A DNA stretch of 7,371 bases from an uncultured Gemmatimonadales bacterium (GCA_937982605.1 CALJLC010000400.1:1-7371); one strand, 5' to 3'. Positions 1-6,235 are shown, counted from the first letter of the stretch. The notes: a model not told the origin generated them from the sequence alone. Program-made: numbers and translations.

Positions 1-211
1 CCGGCACCTGGGCCGGCGCGTCGAAGGTCACCACCGGCGCCCCGATTCCGTCGAGGAAGTAGCCGGGGACCGTTCGCCAGGGGCTCCGACCCACCAGGAC
101 GCGCACCACTTCGTGACCTGCGTCGCGCAGCGCCGGGGCCAGCGCGAGCGCCTGAGTCATGTGCCCGCGGCCCTCGCCCTGAACCACGAAGACCGTCCTC
201 AGAGGTTGCAT
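1..211 (-). CDS. Glycosyltransferase, GT1/GT28-like fold (N-terminal 70 residues, partial)
   Basis: This is the start of a gene that leaves the window at its left edge. The first 70 residues begin MQPLRTVFVVQGEGRGHMTQ. A hydrophobic beta strand is followed by a Gly-rich loop ending in GHMTQ, then a helix (ALALAPALRDAGHEV) and a second strand (VRVLVGR). This is the usual opening of GT-B glycosyltransferases related to MurG and UDP-glucuronosyltransferases, in particular the bacterial group with a GEGRGH or GTGNGH motif. Such enzymes move a sugar from a nucleotide donor to a lipid or other acceptor at the inner face of the membrane. The donor-binding C-terminal half is outside the window, so the substrate cannot be named. 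The ATG at 211 starts the protein directly before the conserved strand. No clear Shine-Dalgarno sequence precedes it. The gene is divergent from lpdA. The fold call is fairly sure; the specific function is open. Confidence 0.75.
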   Translation of the reverse strand, partial: MQPLRTVFVVQGEGRGHMTQALALAPALRDAGHEVVRVLVGRSPWRTVPGYFLDGIGAPVVTFDAPAQVP

Positions 212-299
212 GACAACAAGGTCTTACCGGCACCCGGCGAGGGCCACCCGGCGCCCCCACGGGGGCGGTCGGAGGGCGCATGCACCGCCCGCCGGAGGG

Positions 300-320
300 C
301 CGGGGCGCGGGTCGCCCCGG
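300..320. repeat. Perfect 8 bp inverted repeat upstream of lpdA
   Basis: CCGGGGCG at 300-307 and CGCCCCGG at 313-320 are exact reverse complements separated by CGGGT. The dyad lies just upstream of the candidate -35 box at 324. It could be an operator or an RNA hairpin in a leader read in either direction. No T-run follows on either strand, so it does not look like an intrinsic terminator. In DNA this rich in G and C such a repeat can also arise by chance. Confidence 0.4.
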
Positions 321-323
321 AGC

Positions 324-352
324 TTTACCGGCCTATCCGCCTCGTCTACCTT
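324..352 (+). promoter_or_regulatory. Candidate sigma-70-type promoter for lpdA
   Basis: TTTACC at 324-329 matches four of six -35 consensus bases. TACCTT at 347-352 keeps the key T, A and final T of the -10 box. The spacer is exactly 17 bp. Transcription would start near 359, giving a leader of about 63 nt before the GTG at 423. This is a by-eye match of moderate quality; no other candidate in the gap is better. Confidence 0.35.
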
Positions 353-408
353 CGGTTGCTTCCCATCCTCCGAATCGAGCGGGTCCCGGGCGGGATCCTG
401 CGCCTATG

Positions 409-414
409 AGGGAG
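409..414 (+). promoter_or_regulatory. Ribosome binding site deciding the GTG start of lpdA
   Basis: AGGGAG lies 8 nt before the GTG at 423. This strong Shine-Dalgarno match is the main reason to start lpdA there rather than at the in-frame ATG at 210, which would add 71 low-complexity residues. AGGG can also pair with CCCT at 417-420 around an AGAC loop, but the stem has only four pairs. Confidence 0.65.
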
Positions 415-422
415 ACCCCTGC

Positions 423-1826
423 GTGGCGGACAACAACTTCGATCTGATCGTCATCGGGAGCGGACCGGGCGGCTACGTCGCCGCCATCCGCGCGGCCCAG
501 CTCGGCATGAGCGTGGCCTGTGTCGAGGACGCGGACCTGGGCGGCGTCTGCCTCAACATCGGGTGCATCCCGACCAAGGCGATGCTCACCAGCGCGCTCC
601 TGGCCAACGAGATGCGCGACGGCGAGAAGCACGGGATCATCGCCAAGGACGTGACCTTCGACCTCGGCCCCGCGCAGGAGCGGAGCCGGAAGGTCGTGGC
701 GCAGATGGTCCGCGGCATCGGAGGGCTCTTCAAGAAGAACAAGGTGACGCACCTGCAGGGCTTCGGACGGATGGCCGGGAAGGGCAAGGTCGAGGTGCAG
801 GCCTCCGACGGCTCCAAGGCGACGTACGGCGCCAAGCACGTGATCGTGGCCACCGGATCTCGGCCTCGCGACCTGCCCGTGCTGAAGATCGACGAGGACC
901 GCATCTGGTCGTCGACCGGCGCGCTCATGCAGAAGGAGGCCCCGGGCTCGCTCTTCATCGTCGGCGCAGGCGCCATCGGGATGGAGTTCGCCGACGTCTA
1001 CGCCTCCTTCGGCACGAAGGTCACGATCGTCGAGGCGCTCGACCGCATCCTGCCGCTCGAGGACGCCGAGATCTCGAAGTTCATGGAGCGCACGTACAAG
1101 AAGCGCGGCATGGACATCCACACCGGCGCGCGCTTCGAGAGCTGCGAGGTGAAGAAGGACGGCGTGACCGTCACCTTCACCGACGGCAAGGGTCAGAAGC
1201 AGACGATGGACGTCGACTACGTCCTGTCGGCGGTCGGCCGGGTGCCGAACTCGCAGGACCTCGGCCTCGAGAGCCTGGGCGTGAAGATCGACGAGCGCGG
1301 CTTCATCGTCGTCGACGAGCAGCTGCGCACGAACGTCCCGGGCGTCTACGCCATCGGAGACGTCGCCGGCCACCAGCTCCTGGCGCACAAGGCGAGCCAC
1401 GAGGGAATCGTCTGCGTCGAGCACATCGCCGGTCAGGGCCACCACACCGTCGACTACGGGAACGTCCCGAACTGCACCTACTGCCACCCCGAGGTCGCCT
1501 CGGTCGGGCTCACGGAGGAGCAGGCCAGGGAGGCGGGCCACGACATCGAGGTGGGCAAGTTCCCGTGGGTCGGTATCGGTCGCGCGGTGGCGGCCGGGCA
1601 CTCGGACGGATTCGTGAAGGTCATCCGCGACAAGAAGTACTCCGAGATCCTCGGCGCGCACATCGTCGGACCCCACGCCACCGAGCTCATCGCCGAGTTC
1701 GTCGTGGGCCGGCACCTCGAGTCCACCGTCGAAGAGATGGAGAAGGCGATGCACCCGCACCCGACGCTCTCCGAGGGTGTGGCCGAAGGCGCCCTTGCGG
1801 CATTGGGTCGCCCGATCCACATCTAG
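423..1826 (+). CDS. lpdA: Dihydrolipoyl dehydrogenase (E3 component)
   Basis: This flavoprotein reoxidises the dihydrolipoyl groups of 2-oxoacid dehydrogenase complexes and of the glycine cleavage H protein, passing electrons through FAD to NAD+ in the cytoplasm. The 467-residue length is normal for the family. Visible landmarks, counted from the GTG, are the FAD-binding GSGPGG at residues 12-17; the redox disulfide pair C43 and C48 in GGVCLNIGCIPTK; the NAD-binding GAGAIG at 181-186; the second FAD motif around G312-D313 (YAIGDVAG); and the C-terminal HPHPTLSE, where H446 and E451 form the catalytic dyad completed across the dimer. Together these separate it from mercuric and glutathione reductases. 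There is no N-terminal lipoyl domain. The GTG start is supported by AGGGAG 8 nt upstream and by the protein beginning directly at the FAD-binding strand. No E1, E2 or gcv gene is adjacent, so the enzyme may be shared by several complexes. A marR gene follows 56 bp downstream on the same strand. Confidence 0.96.
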   Translation: MADNNFDLIVIGSGPGGYVAAIRAAQLGMSVACVEDADLGGVCLNIGCIPTKAMLTSALLANEMRDGEKHGIIAKDVTFDLGPAQERSRKVVAQMVRGIGGLFKKNKVTHLQGFGRMAGKGKVEVQASDGSKATYGAKHVIVATGSRPRDLPVLKIDEDRIWSSTGALMQKEAPGSLFIVGAGAIGMEFADVYASFGTKVTIVEALDRILPLEDAEISKFMERTYKKRGMDIHTGARFESCEVKKDGVTVTFTDGKGQKQTMDVDYVLSAVGRVPNSQDLGLESLGVKIDERGFIVVDEQLRTNVPGVYAIGDVAGHQLLAHKASHEGIVCVEHIAGQGHHTVDYGNVPNCTYCHPEVASVGLTEEQAREAGHDIEVGKFPWVGIGRAVAAGHSDGFVKVIRDKKYSEILGAHIVGPHATELIAEFVVGRHLESTVEEMEKAMHPHPTLSEGVAEGALAALGRPIHI

Positions 1827-1830
1827 GAAC

Positions 1831-1861
1831 CCCCGGTCGGCGGCATACCCGCCGCACGGGG
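1831..1861 (+). terminator. Two-part GC hairpin between lpdA and marR (terminator, attenuator or processing site)
   Basis: The sequence folds as CCCCG (1831-1835) with CGGGG (1857-1861) and CGGCGG (1838-1843) with CCGCCG (1849-1854). The two stems are separated by a 2x2 internal loop and capped by CATAC. It starts four bases after the lpdA stop codon and ends 21 bases before the marR start. No T-run follows, so a classical intrinsic terminator is not proven. It could reduce read-through into marR or protect the lpdA mRNA 3' end. Confidence 0.45.
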
Positions 1862-1872
1862 CCCCCGACAGC

Positions 1873-1876
1873 GGAG
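1873..1876 (+). promoter_or_regulatory. Ribosome binding site of the marR-family gene
   Basis: GGAG lies 6 nt before the ATG at 1883, within the purine-rich run GGAGAGGAAG. It supports this ATG as the start, so that the protein begins with a short hydrophilic tail before the first helix. Confidence 0.6.
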
Positions 1877-1882
1877 AGGAAG

Positions 1883-2383
1883 ATGAGCCGAACGACCGTG
1901 ACCCAGCAGCCCGAGCTCGACCGCCCGGCGGAGCGGGACTGGACCGACGATCAGGCCGTCGCTCTCCGTCTTTGGATCACGCTGGCCCGCTGCTACGCGA
2001 CGTACGCCAAGGCGCTGGCCGCGAAGATCCAGGACTACGGGCTCACCACGCCGCAGTTCGGCACGCTCGAGGCGCTCTACCACCTCGGCCCGCTCTCCCT
2101 CGGGGAGCTCGCCGAGAAGCTCCTGGTCACGGGCGGAAACGTGACGTACGTCATGGACCGCCTGGAGGATCAGGGCCTCGTCTACCGGTACCGCCGGCCC
2201 GACGACCGACGCGTCATCCAGGCGAGGCTGACGCCGGAAGGGCGGGAGCTGGTGGCGGAGGTCTTCCCGAGTCACGCGGCCTACATCGAGCACCTCTCCC
2301 GGCACCTGTCGCCGGAGGAGCAGGGTCAGCTGGCGGGCCTGCTCAAGTCGCTCGGCACCGGGATCGCCGACAAGGACCTCTAG
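1883..2383 (+). CDS. MarR-family winged-helix transcriptional regulator
   Basis: This 166-residue cytoplasmic DNA-binding protein has the full MarR layout: an N-terminal dimerisation helix (about 24-52), LTTPQFGTLEAL (54-65), a helix-turn-helix with LSLGELAEKL and the recognition helix VTGGNVTYVMDRLEDQG (71-98), the wing with the hallmark DDRR (107-110) followed by LTPEGREL (116-123), and a C-terminal dimerisation helix. The recognition-helix sequence and the C-terminal FPSHAAYIEHLSRHLSPEEQ stretch resemble, from memory, the MhqR-like subgroup that senses quinones or electrophiles; this is only suggestive. The single Cys, C37, does not seem to align with the peroxidatic Cys of OhrR, so an OhrR role is not supported. 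The gene could be transcribed with lpdA or from its own promoter. Its target genes are not evident, and the convergent ispH is unlikely to be one of them. Confidence 0.9.
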   Translation: MSRTTVTQQPELDRPAERDWTDDQAVALRLWITLARCYATYAKALAAKIQDYGLTTPQFGTLEALYHLGPLSLGELAEKLLVTGGNVTYVMDRLEDQGLVYRYRRPDDRRVIQARLTPEGRELVAEVFPSHAAYIEHLSRHLSPEEQGQLAGLLKSLGTGIADKDL

Positions 2384-2403
2384 GCGCGAACCGCCAGGCG
2401 AGG

Positions 2404-2440
2404 TCCCGCGGAGCGGCGCGGGAGCGCCCCGCCGCGCCGC
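2404..2440. terminator. Overlapping GC hairpins between convergent marR and ispH
   Basis: Two mutually exclusive perfect stems lie in the 72 bp convergent gap. One pairs TCCCGCG (2404-2410) with CGCGGGA (2417-2423) around a 6-base loop. The other pairs GCGGCGCGG (2413-2421) with CCGCGCCGC (2432-2440) around a 10-base loop. The position after both stop codons fits a bidirectional transcription end. Neither strand has a T-run, so the call rests on position and stem strength in very GC-rich DNA. Confidence 0.4.
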
Positions 2441-2455
2441 CTGCCGCCCGCCCGC

Positions 2456-3685
2456 CTACGCCGGAGCGCTCGCCTCCGCCTCCACGTCGATCCCTCGGAT
2501 CGCCAGGATCCGCAGCAGCGCCTCGCCGATCTTGTTGTTGGGCGTCGACGCGCCGGCGGTGATGCCGAGATCGAACGCCTCTTCGGGGATCCACGACTCC
2601 GCCACGACCTCGTCGGCGTCCGGGGACAGCTCAGGCTTGTGCCGGATCACGCCCGAGTCGACGTCGATGCACGAGGCGTCCTCGATGTGGAAGGTCGTCG
2701 TGTGCTGCCGGCAGAGGTGCGCCAGGTGGTTGGTGTTCGAGGAGTTGTAGCCGCCGATGACGAGCATGATGCGGGGCGGCTCCTCCATCATCTCGGCCAC
2801 CGCGTCCTGCCGCTCCTGCGTGGCGGAGCAGATCGTACCGAACGAGCGGAAGTGCGTGGCCGCGTGCTCCTCGCCGAAGCGCTCCACCATCGCCTCGTGG
2901 ACCTTCATCCCGATCGCCAGCGACTCCTTGGCCAGCATCGTCGTCTGGTTGGCCACGCCGACGAGCTCGAGGTCCCGATCCGGGTCGAAGCCCGGTGACG
3001 CCTTCTTCCGGAAGTGCTCCATGAAGGCTTCCCGGGTCAGGTGGCCCGGACGGCGGGCGATGTAGTCGAAGAGGAGGTGCCCCTCCTCCATGTCCCGAAC
3101 GATGATGTACTTGCCGCCGTCGTGCTTGTTGACCTGCGACGCGGTCGCCCGCGACTCCTCGTGCGTGTACTTGCCGTGGATCACCGCGGTGAAGCCGTCC
3201 CGCGCGTAGTTCTCCACGCGCTTCCAGACGTGCAGGACCGATCCGCAGGTCGTGTCCACGAGGATGCAGCCGACCTTCCGCAGCTCCTCGAAGTCGTGGA
3301 GCGTCACGCCGAACGCGGGCAGGATCACCACGTCGTCCGGGGTCACGCCCGAGAAGTCGAAGGCGCCCTCGGCGTCAGGGTAGATGAACCGGATCCCCAT
3401 CTCCGTCATCCGCGTGTTCACGTGCGGATTGTGGATGATCTCGCCGACGAGGAAGATCCGCTTCTCGGGGAACTTGTGGACGGTCTCGTACGCGTAGTCG
3501 ACGGCCCGGTCCACCCCGTAGCAGAAGCCGAACTCCTGCGCGAGCCGCACGGTGACGTCGCCGAACGTGTCCGTGTAGCCGCGCGAGCGGATCCGCTCCA
3601 CGAGGGCGGACTGGTACTCGGCGTCGATGAGCGGGCGGAGCTCCTTCTTGAGCCCGAAACCCTTGCGGAAGTAGGTCTGCTCCAT
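2456..3685 (-). CDS. ispH: 4-hydroxy-3-methylbut-2-enyl diphosphate reductase, long plastid/cyanobacterial-like form
   Basis: IspH (LytB) is the last enzyme of the MEP pathway. It reduces HMBPP to IPP and DMAPP with a [4Fe-4S] cluster. The 409-residue protein shows the three cluster cysteines: C55 in FGFCYGV, C147 in DTTCGSV and C286 in TICSATQERQD. Substrate-site residues visible are H85 (GEIIHNP), H175 and E177 (YTHEE), T248 (NQTT) and NSSNTNH at 314-320. At about 410 residues it is longer than the roughly 316-residue E. coli type. The extra length is an N-terminal segment with RKGFG and about 38 residues between the second and third cluster cysteines. F125 in PAFGV stands where E. coli has His74, as I recall for plant and cyanobacterial enzymes. 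The ATG at 3685 gives the N-terminus MEQTYFRKGFG; a weak GGGACGAG lies 8 nt upstream. The frame stays open further upstream, but that stretch is Pro/Arg/Ser-rich. The gene is monocistronic by context. Confidence 0.95.
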   Translation of the reverse strand: MEQTYFRKGFGLKKELRPLIDAEYQSALVERIRSRGYTDTFGDVTVRLAQEFGFCYGVDRAVDYAYETVHKFPEKRIFLVGEIIHNPHVNTRMTEMGIRFIYPDAEGAFDFSGVTPDDVVILPAFGVTLHDFEELRKVGCILVDTTCGSVLHVWKRVENYARDGFTAVIHGKYTHEESRATASQVNKHDGGKYIIVRDMEEGHLLFDYIARRPGHLTREAFMEHFRKKASPGFDPDRDLELVGVANQTTMLAKESLAIGMKVHEAMVERFGEEHAATHFRSFGTICSATQERQDAVAEMMEEPPRIMLVIGGYNSSNTNHLAHLCRQHTTTFHIEDASCIDVDSGVIRHKPELSPDADEVVAESWIPEEAFDLGITAGASTPNNKIGEALLRILAIRGIDVEAEASAPA

Positions 3686-3848
3686 CGTGACGGCTCGTCC
3701 CGGTCCGTACCCGCGACCGGAGGGCCGGCGGTCGGACTCGTGCGAAGCGGAAGGGTCGTTGGGAAGCGCTACCCCCGGCGGAGGGCGGCGGTCCTTCGAG
3801 AAACGCTGGTCCCTGAACCTAGCGGACCCCGCCCGTGTAGTGATACCC
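3686..3848. other. Divergent intergenic region between ispH and fxsA
   Basis: This 163 bp gap should carry the promoters of both genes. I see no convincing -35/-10 pair on either strand. The ispH start has the weak GGGACGAG (3694-3701, minus strand), and fxsA has no Shine-Dalgarno sequence in the twenty bases before its ATG. Open frames run through the gap on both strands, as is common in such GC-rich DNA, without resembling protein sequence. Confidence 0.5.
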
Positions 3849-4433
3849 ATGACCGTTCTCGGCCGACTGGCCCTCCTCTTCGTCGTCGTCCCGATCCTCG
3901 AGCTGGTCCTGCTCATCCAACTCGGACAGATCGTGGGGCTCCTGCCCACTCTGGCGCTCGTCGTCTTCACCGGCGTGACCGGGGCGTGGCTGGCACGGGC
4001 GGAGGGTCTGCGGGTCTTCCTGCAGTTCCAGCGCGAGCTCGCCTCGGGCAAGCTCCCCGGCCAGGCGCTCATGGACGGGATCTCGGTGCTCGTGGGCGGC
4101 GCGTTCCTGCTCACCCCGGGCGTCCTCACCGACGTGGCCGGTTTCTCGCTCCTGCTGCCGACGACTCGCCGGTGGATCCAGCGGCGGGTCCGGAAGCGGC
4201 TCGAGCGCCAGATCGCCGACGGCACGGTGCGCGTCGTGACGATGGGCTCGTTCGGCGTCGGCGGCTTCGGCTTCTGCGCCACGCGCTTCGGCGGCGCCGG
4301 GCAGGGAGCGGCCGACGACGATCCGGGCGGTGTCGAGATCGGCCGTAGGCCGGGCGCCGAGCGCGCTCCGCCGCGCCGCTCCGCCCCACCGGGGATGGAC
4401 CCCTCGAAGCAGATCCTGATCGACGAAGAGTAG
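3849..4433 (+). CDS. fxsA: FxsA family cytoplasmic-membrane protein
   Basis: This 194-residue protein matches FxsA, a small inner-membrane protein whose overproduction in E. coli relieves exclusion of phage T7 by the F plasmid; its normal biochemical role is unknown. The family region covers about residues 1-125. It includes a first membrane segment (7-30) with the typical PILEL at 15-19, a second (31-48) leading to GAWLARAEG (45-53), an amphipathic linker with SGKLPGQALMDG (66-77), and a third hydrophobic segment with GGAFLLTPGVLTDVAGFSLL (83-102), followed by the basic RRWIQRRVRKRLE. The remaining 70 residues are a Gly/Pro/Arg-rich tail ending in an acidic DEE, longer than in the E. coli protein of about 158 residues and probably disordered in the cytoplasm. 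The ATG at 3849 places the first membrane helix right at the N-terminus, although no ribosome binding site is evident. An in-frame GTG at 3840 would add only three residues. Confidence 0.9.
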   Translation: MTVLGRLALLFVVVPILELVLLIQLGQIVGLLPTLALVVFTGVTGAWLARAEGLRVFLQFQRELASGKLPGQALMDGISVLVGGAFLLTPGVLTDVAGFSLLLPTTRRWIQRRVRKRLERQIADGTVRVVTMGSFGVGGFGFCATRFGGAGQGAADDDPGGVEIGRRPGAERAPPRRSAPPGMDPSKQILIDEE

Positions 4434-4482
4434 TCGGGGGCCGGCCGGAGTCGCCGGACCGCCGGTACCCGGCCGAGCCCGA
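4434..4482. terminator. Imperfect dyad between convergent fxsA and amidase genes
   Basis: TCGGG (4434-4438) pairs with CCCGA (4478-4482), and CGGCCGG (4442-4448) pairs with CCGGCCG (4469-4475). The two stems are separated by a small 3x2 internal loop. The arms start directly after the fxsA stop codon and end 11 bases before the amidase stop codon, filling the gap. This fits a shared bidirectional terminator. The 20-base apical loop is itself GC-rich with two CCGG sites. No clear T-run is present on either side. Confidence 0.45.
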
Positions 4483-4493
4483 CGGCGATTCCT

Positions 4494-6212
4494 CTACGCG
4501 TTCGCCAGGTCGAGCGAGCGCGGCATCCGACCGGGACGCCGGTGCATCGTCGCCTGCTCGTACGCGTACGCCAGACGGAGCAGCACGTCCTCGCTCCACT
4601 GCCGCCCGAAGAAGAGGATCCCGACCGGCATCCCGTGGACGTAGCCGTTGGGCACCGTGATGCTCGGGTAGCCGGAGATGGCCGCCGAGCCCGAGCTGCC
4701 GTAGCTCGAGCCTCCGTCGGTGACCAGGTCGGTCTTCCACGCGGGCCCCGTCGTGGGCGAGACGATGGCGTCCAGATCGTGCGCCTCCATGACGGCGTCG
4801 ATGCCGCGCTCCCGCGAGAGCTCCCCCGCCGTCCGCAACGCCTCCAGGTACTCCGGCGACGTCAGGTCGCCCTTCTCCTCGGCCATGTGGAAGATCTCCT
4901 GGCCGAACCACGGCATCTCCCGGTCGGCGTTCGCTTCGTTGAAGGCGATGACGTCGGCCAGCGTCGCCATGCCGTTGGGTCGGCCGGACATCTCCAGGTA
5001 GGCCGCCAGGTCGGCCTTGAGCTCGTAGAGCAGGATCTGGAACGACGCCTGGCTGAACTCCCTGCGCGTCTCGATCACGGTGTCGTCGACGATCACCGCC
5101 CCGGCGGCGGACATCGCACGGATGGCGTCCTCCATGAGCGCGTCGACGACCGGGTGGTTGCCGAAGTGGCTCCGCTCGATGCCGATGCGCGCCCCGCGGA
5201 GGCCGTCGGCGTCCAGGAAGCTCGTGTAGTCCGTGCCCGTGAAGCGGGCCGACGGCTCGGTCATCGGATCGCGCGGATCGGGCCCGACGAGGGCGCTCAG
5301 GATCGCGGCCGCGTCGGCCACCGTGCGCGTCATCGGACCCGCCGTGTCCTGCGTGTGCGCGATCGGGATGATGCCGGCGCGGCTCACGAGCCCGACCGTC
5401 GGCTTCAGGCCGACCACGCCGTTCACGGACGAAGGGCACACGACGGACCCGTTCGTCTCGGTGCCGATCGCGCCGGCGCAGAAGTTGGCCGAGACCGCCG
5501 CGCCCGACCCCGACGACGAGCCGCACGGGTTGCGGTCGACGGCGAAGGCGTTGCCGCACTGTCCGCCGCGGGCGCTCCACCCCGAGCTCGAGCGCGTCGA
5601 CCGGATGTTCGCCCACTCGGACAGGTTCGCCTTGGCCAGAAGCACGGCGCCCGCCTCGCGGAGCTTCGCCGCCACCCCGCTGTCCTGCGCGGCGACGTGA
5701 CCCTCCAGCGCCAGCGACCCCGCCGTCGTGGTCATGCGGTCCGCGGTGTCGATGTTGTCCTTGAGCACGATCGGGACCCCGTGAAGCGGCCCGCGGACGT
5801 TGCCCGCCGCGCGCTCCTGGTCGAGCCGTCGCGCCTCGTCCACGGCCTCCGGGTTCGTCTCGATGATCGAGCGCAGCCGTGGGCCGTCGCGGTCGAGGGC
5901 CGCGATGCGCTCGAGGTAGAGCCGCGTGATCTGCTCCGAGGAGCGGGCCCCCGACGTCATCTGCTCCGCCAGCTCGGCGATCGTCACCTCCTCGAGCTCG
6001 AAGGCCTCGTCCAGCCACCACTGCGCGCCGTCCGTCCCCGCGGCCGATCGCCCGGCGCCGAGTGCGCCGTCGTCTCCGCTGCACGCGGTGGCGCCGAGCG
6101 AAGCGGCGGCGGCCCCCAGCGTGCCGAGCTTCACGAAGTCTCGGCGGTCGAGCGGCGCTCGGCCGGGCGCTGCGGGGGTGTCGTCGTCTCGGCGGTCGGC
6201 GGGCTCGGACAT
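4494..6212 (-). CDS. Exported amidase-signature hydrolase (Tat signal, possible lipoprotein)
   Basis: This 572-residue enzyme belongs to the amidase signature family, Ser-cisSer-Lys hydrolases that cleave carboxamides. The catalytic triad is visible: K151 in VLKDNID, the cis-Ser S232 in CGSSSGSGAAV, and the nucleophile S256 in GTETNGSVVCP. The 24-residue spacing between the two serines matches that in FAAH. The N-terminus has a twin-arginine motif DRRDFVKLG (R23, R24), a hydrophobic stretch, and ATAC with C44, which could be a lipoprotein Cys although Ala at -3 is atypical. Export to the periplasm or cell surface is therefore likely. This argues against GatA of the tRNA amidotransferase, as does the absence of gatB or gatC. 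The GTETNGSVVCPSS form recalls peptide amidases and related bacterial amidases, but the substrate is not shown by the sequence. Of two adjacent ATGs (6215 and 6212) the second has the better spacing, 6 nt, to GGAG. The gene is divergent from an M42 peptidase. Confidence 0.92.
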   Translation of the reverse strand: MSEPADRRDDDTPAAPGRAPLDRRDFVKLGTLGAAAASLGATACSGDDGALGAGRSAAGTDGAQWWLDEAFELEEVTIAELAEQMTSGARSSEQITRLYLERIAALDRDGPRLRSIIETNPEAVDEARRLDQERAAGNVRGPLHGVPIVLKDNIDTADRMTTTAGSLALEGHVAAQDSGVAAKLREAGAVLLAKANLSEWANIRSTRSSSGWSARGGQCGNAFAVDRNPCGSSSGSGAAVSANFCAGAIGTETNGSVVCPSSVNGVVGLKPTVGLVSRAGIIPIAHTQDTAGPMTRTVADAAAILSALVGPDPRDPMTEPSARFTGTDYTSFLDADGLRGARIGIERSHFGNHPVVDALMEDAIRAMSAAGAVIVDDTVIETRREFSQASFQILLYELKADLAAYLEMSGRPNGMATLADVIAFNEANADREMPWFGQEIFHMAEEKGDLTSPEYLEALRTAGELSRERGIDAVMEAHDLDAIVSPTTGPAWKTDLVTDGGSSYGSSGSAAISGYPSITVPNGYVHGMPVGILFFGRQWSEDVLLRLAYAYEQATMHRRPGRMPRSLDLANA

Positions 6213-6218
6213 CATGGG

Positions 6219-6222
6219 CTCC
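6219..6222 (-). promoter_or_regulatory. Ribosome binding site of the amidase gene
   Basis: Read on the minus strand, GGAG lies 3 nt before the ATG at 6215 and 6 nt before the ATG at 6212. The second spacing is normal for initiation, so the protein most likely starts MSEPAD rather than MMSEPAD. The difference is one residue. Confidence 0.55.
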
Positions 6223-6235
6223 GTTTCGTTTCGGC

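Larger units (their letters stand above)
212..422. other. Divergent intergenic region between the glycosyltransferase and lpdA
   Basis: This 211 bp gap must hold the promoters of two diverging genes. It contains a 6 bp GC stem at 253-266 with a CACG loop, a perfect 8 bp inverted repeat at 300-320, a candidate sigma-70-type promoter for lpdA at 324-352, and the lpdA ribosome binding site at 409-414. The lpdA reading frame is open through most of this region, but the predicted peptide is Pro/Arg/Gly-rich and unlike any part of a flavoprotein, so it is treated as noncoding. Confidence 0.6.

Noticed and set aside
253..266. GC hairpin as an intrinsic terminator in the glycosyltransferase/lpdA gap
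   Set aside because: The stem is only six pairs, there is no T-run, and no gene ends here; both flanking genes start from this gap.
210..422. N-terminal extension of lpdA to an in-frame ATG at 210
   Set aside because: The added 71 residues are low-complexity Pro/Arg/Gly and come before the FAD-binding strand. The GTG at 423 has a strong ribosome binding site and gives the normal family length.
333..1820. A 495-codon open frame antisense to lpdA
   Set aside because: It is a shadow of lpdA caused by high GC at third codon positions. The translation is rich in Arg, Asp, Val, Leu and His with no recognisable domain, while the opposite strand carries every dihydrolipoyl dehydrogenase motif.
563..1882. 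Long in-frame open region before the marR-family start
   Set aside because: It overlaps lpdA in another frame and translates to Arg/Gly/Asp-rich sequence. The MarR fold is complete from the ATG at 1883, which has its own ribosome binding site.
1883..2383. OhrR-type peroxide sensor
   Set aside because: The only Cys, C37, lies about six residues past the position expected for the OhrR peroxidatic Cys by alignment from memory, and no ohr gene is nearby.
3686..4282. Upstream extension of the ispH frame by about 199 codons
   Set aside because: It runs antisense to fxsA, which shows clear family features. The peptide is Arg/Pro/Ser/Thr-rich without a domain, and the ATG at 3685 fits the known N-terminus of long IspH proteins.
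4494..6212. GatA subunit of glutamyl-tRNA amidotransferase
   Set aside because: The protein has a Tat export signal and no gatB or gatC neighbour. The motif around the nucleophile (TETNGSVVCP) is closer to peptide-amidase types.
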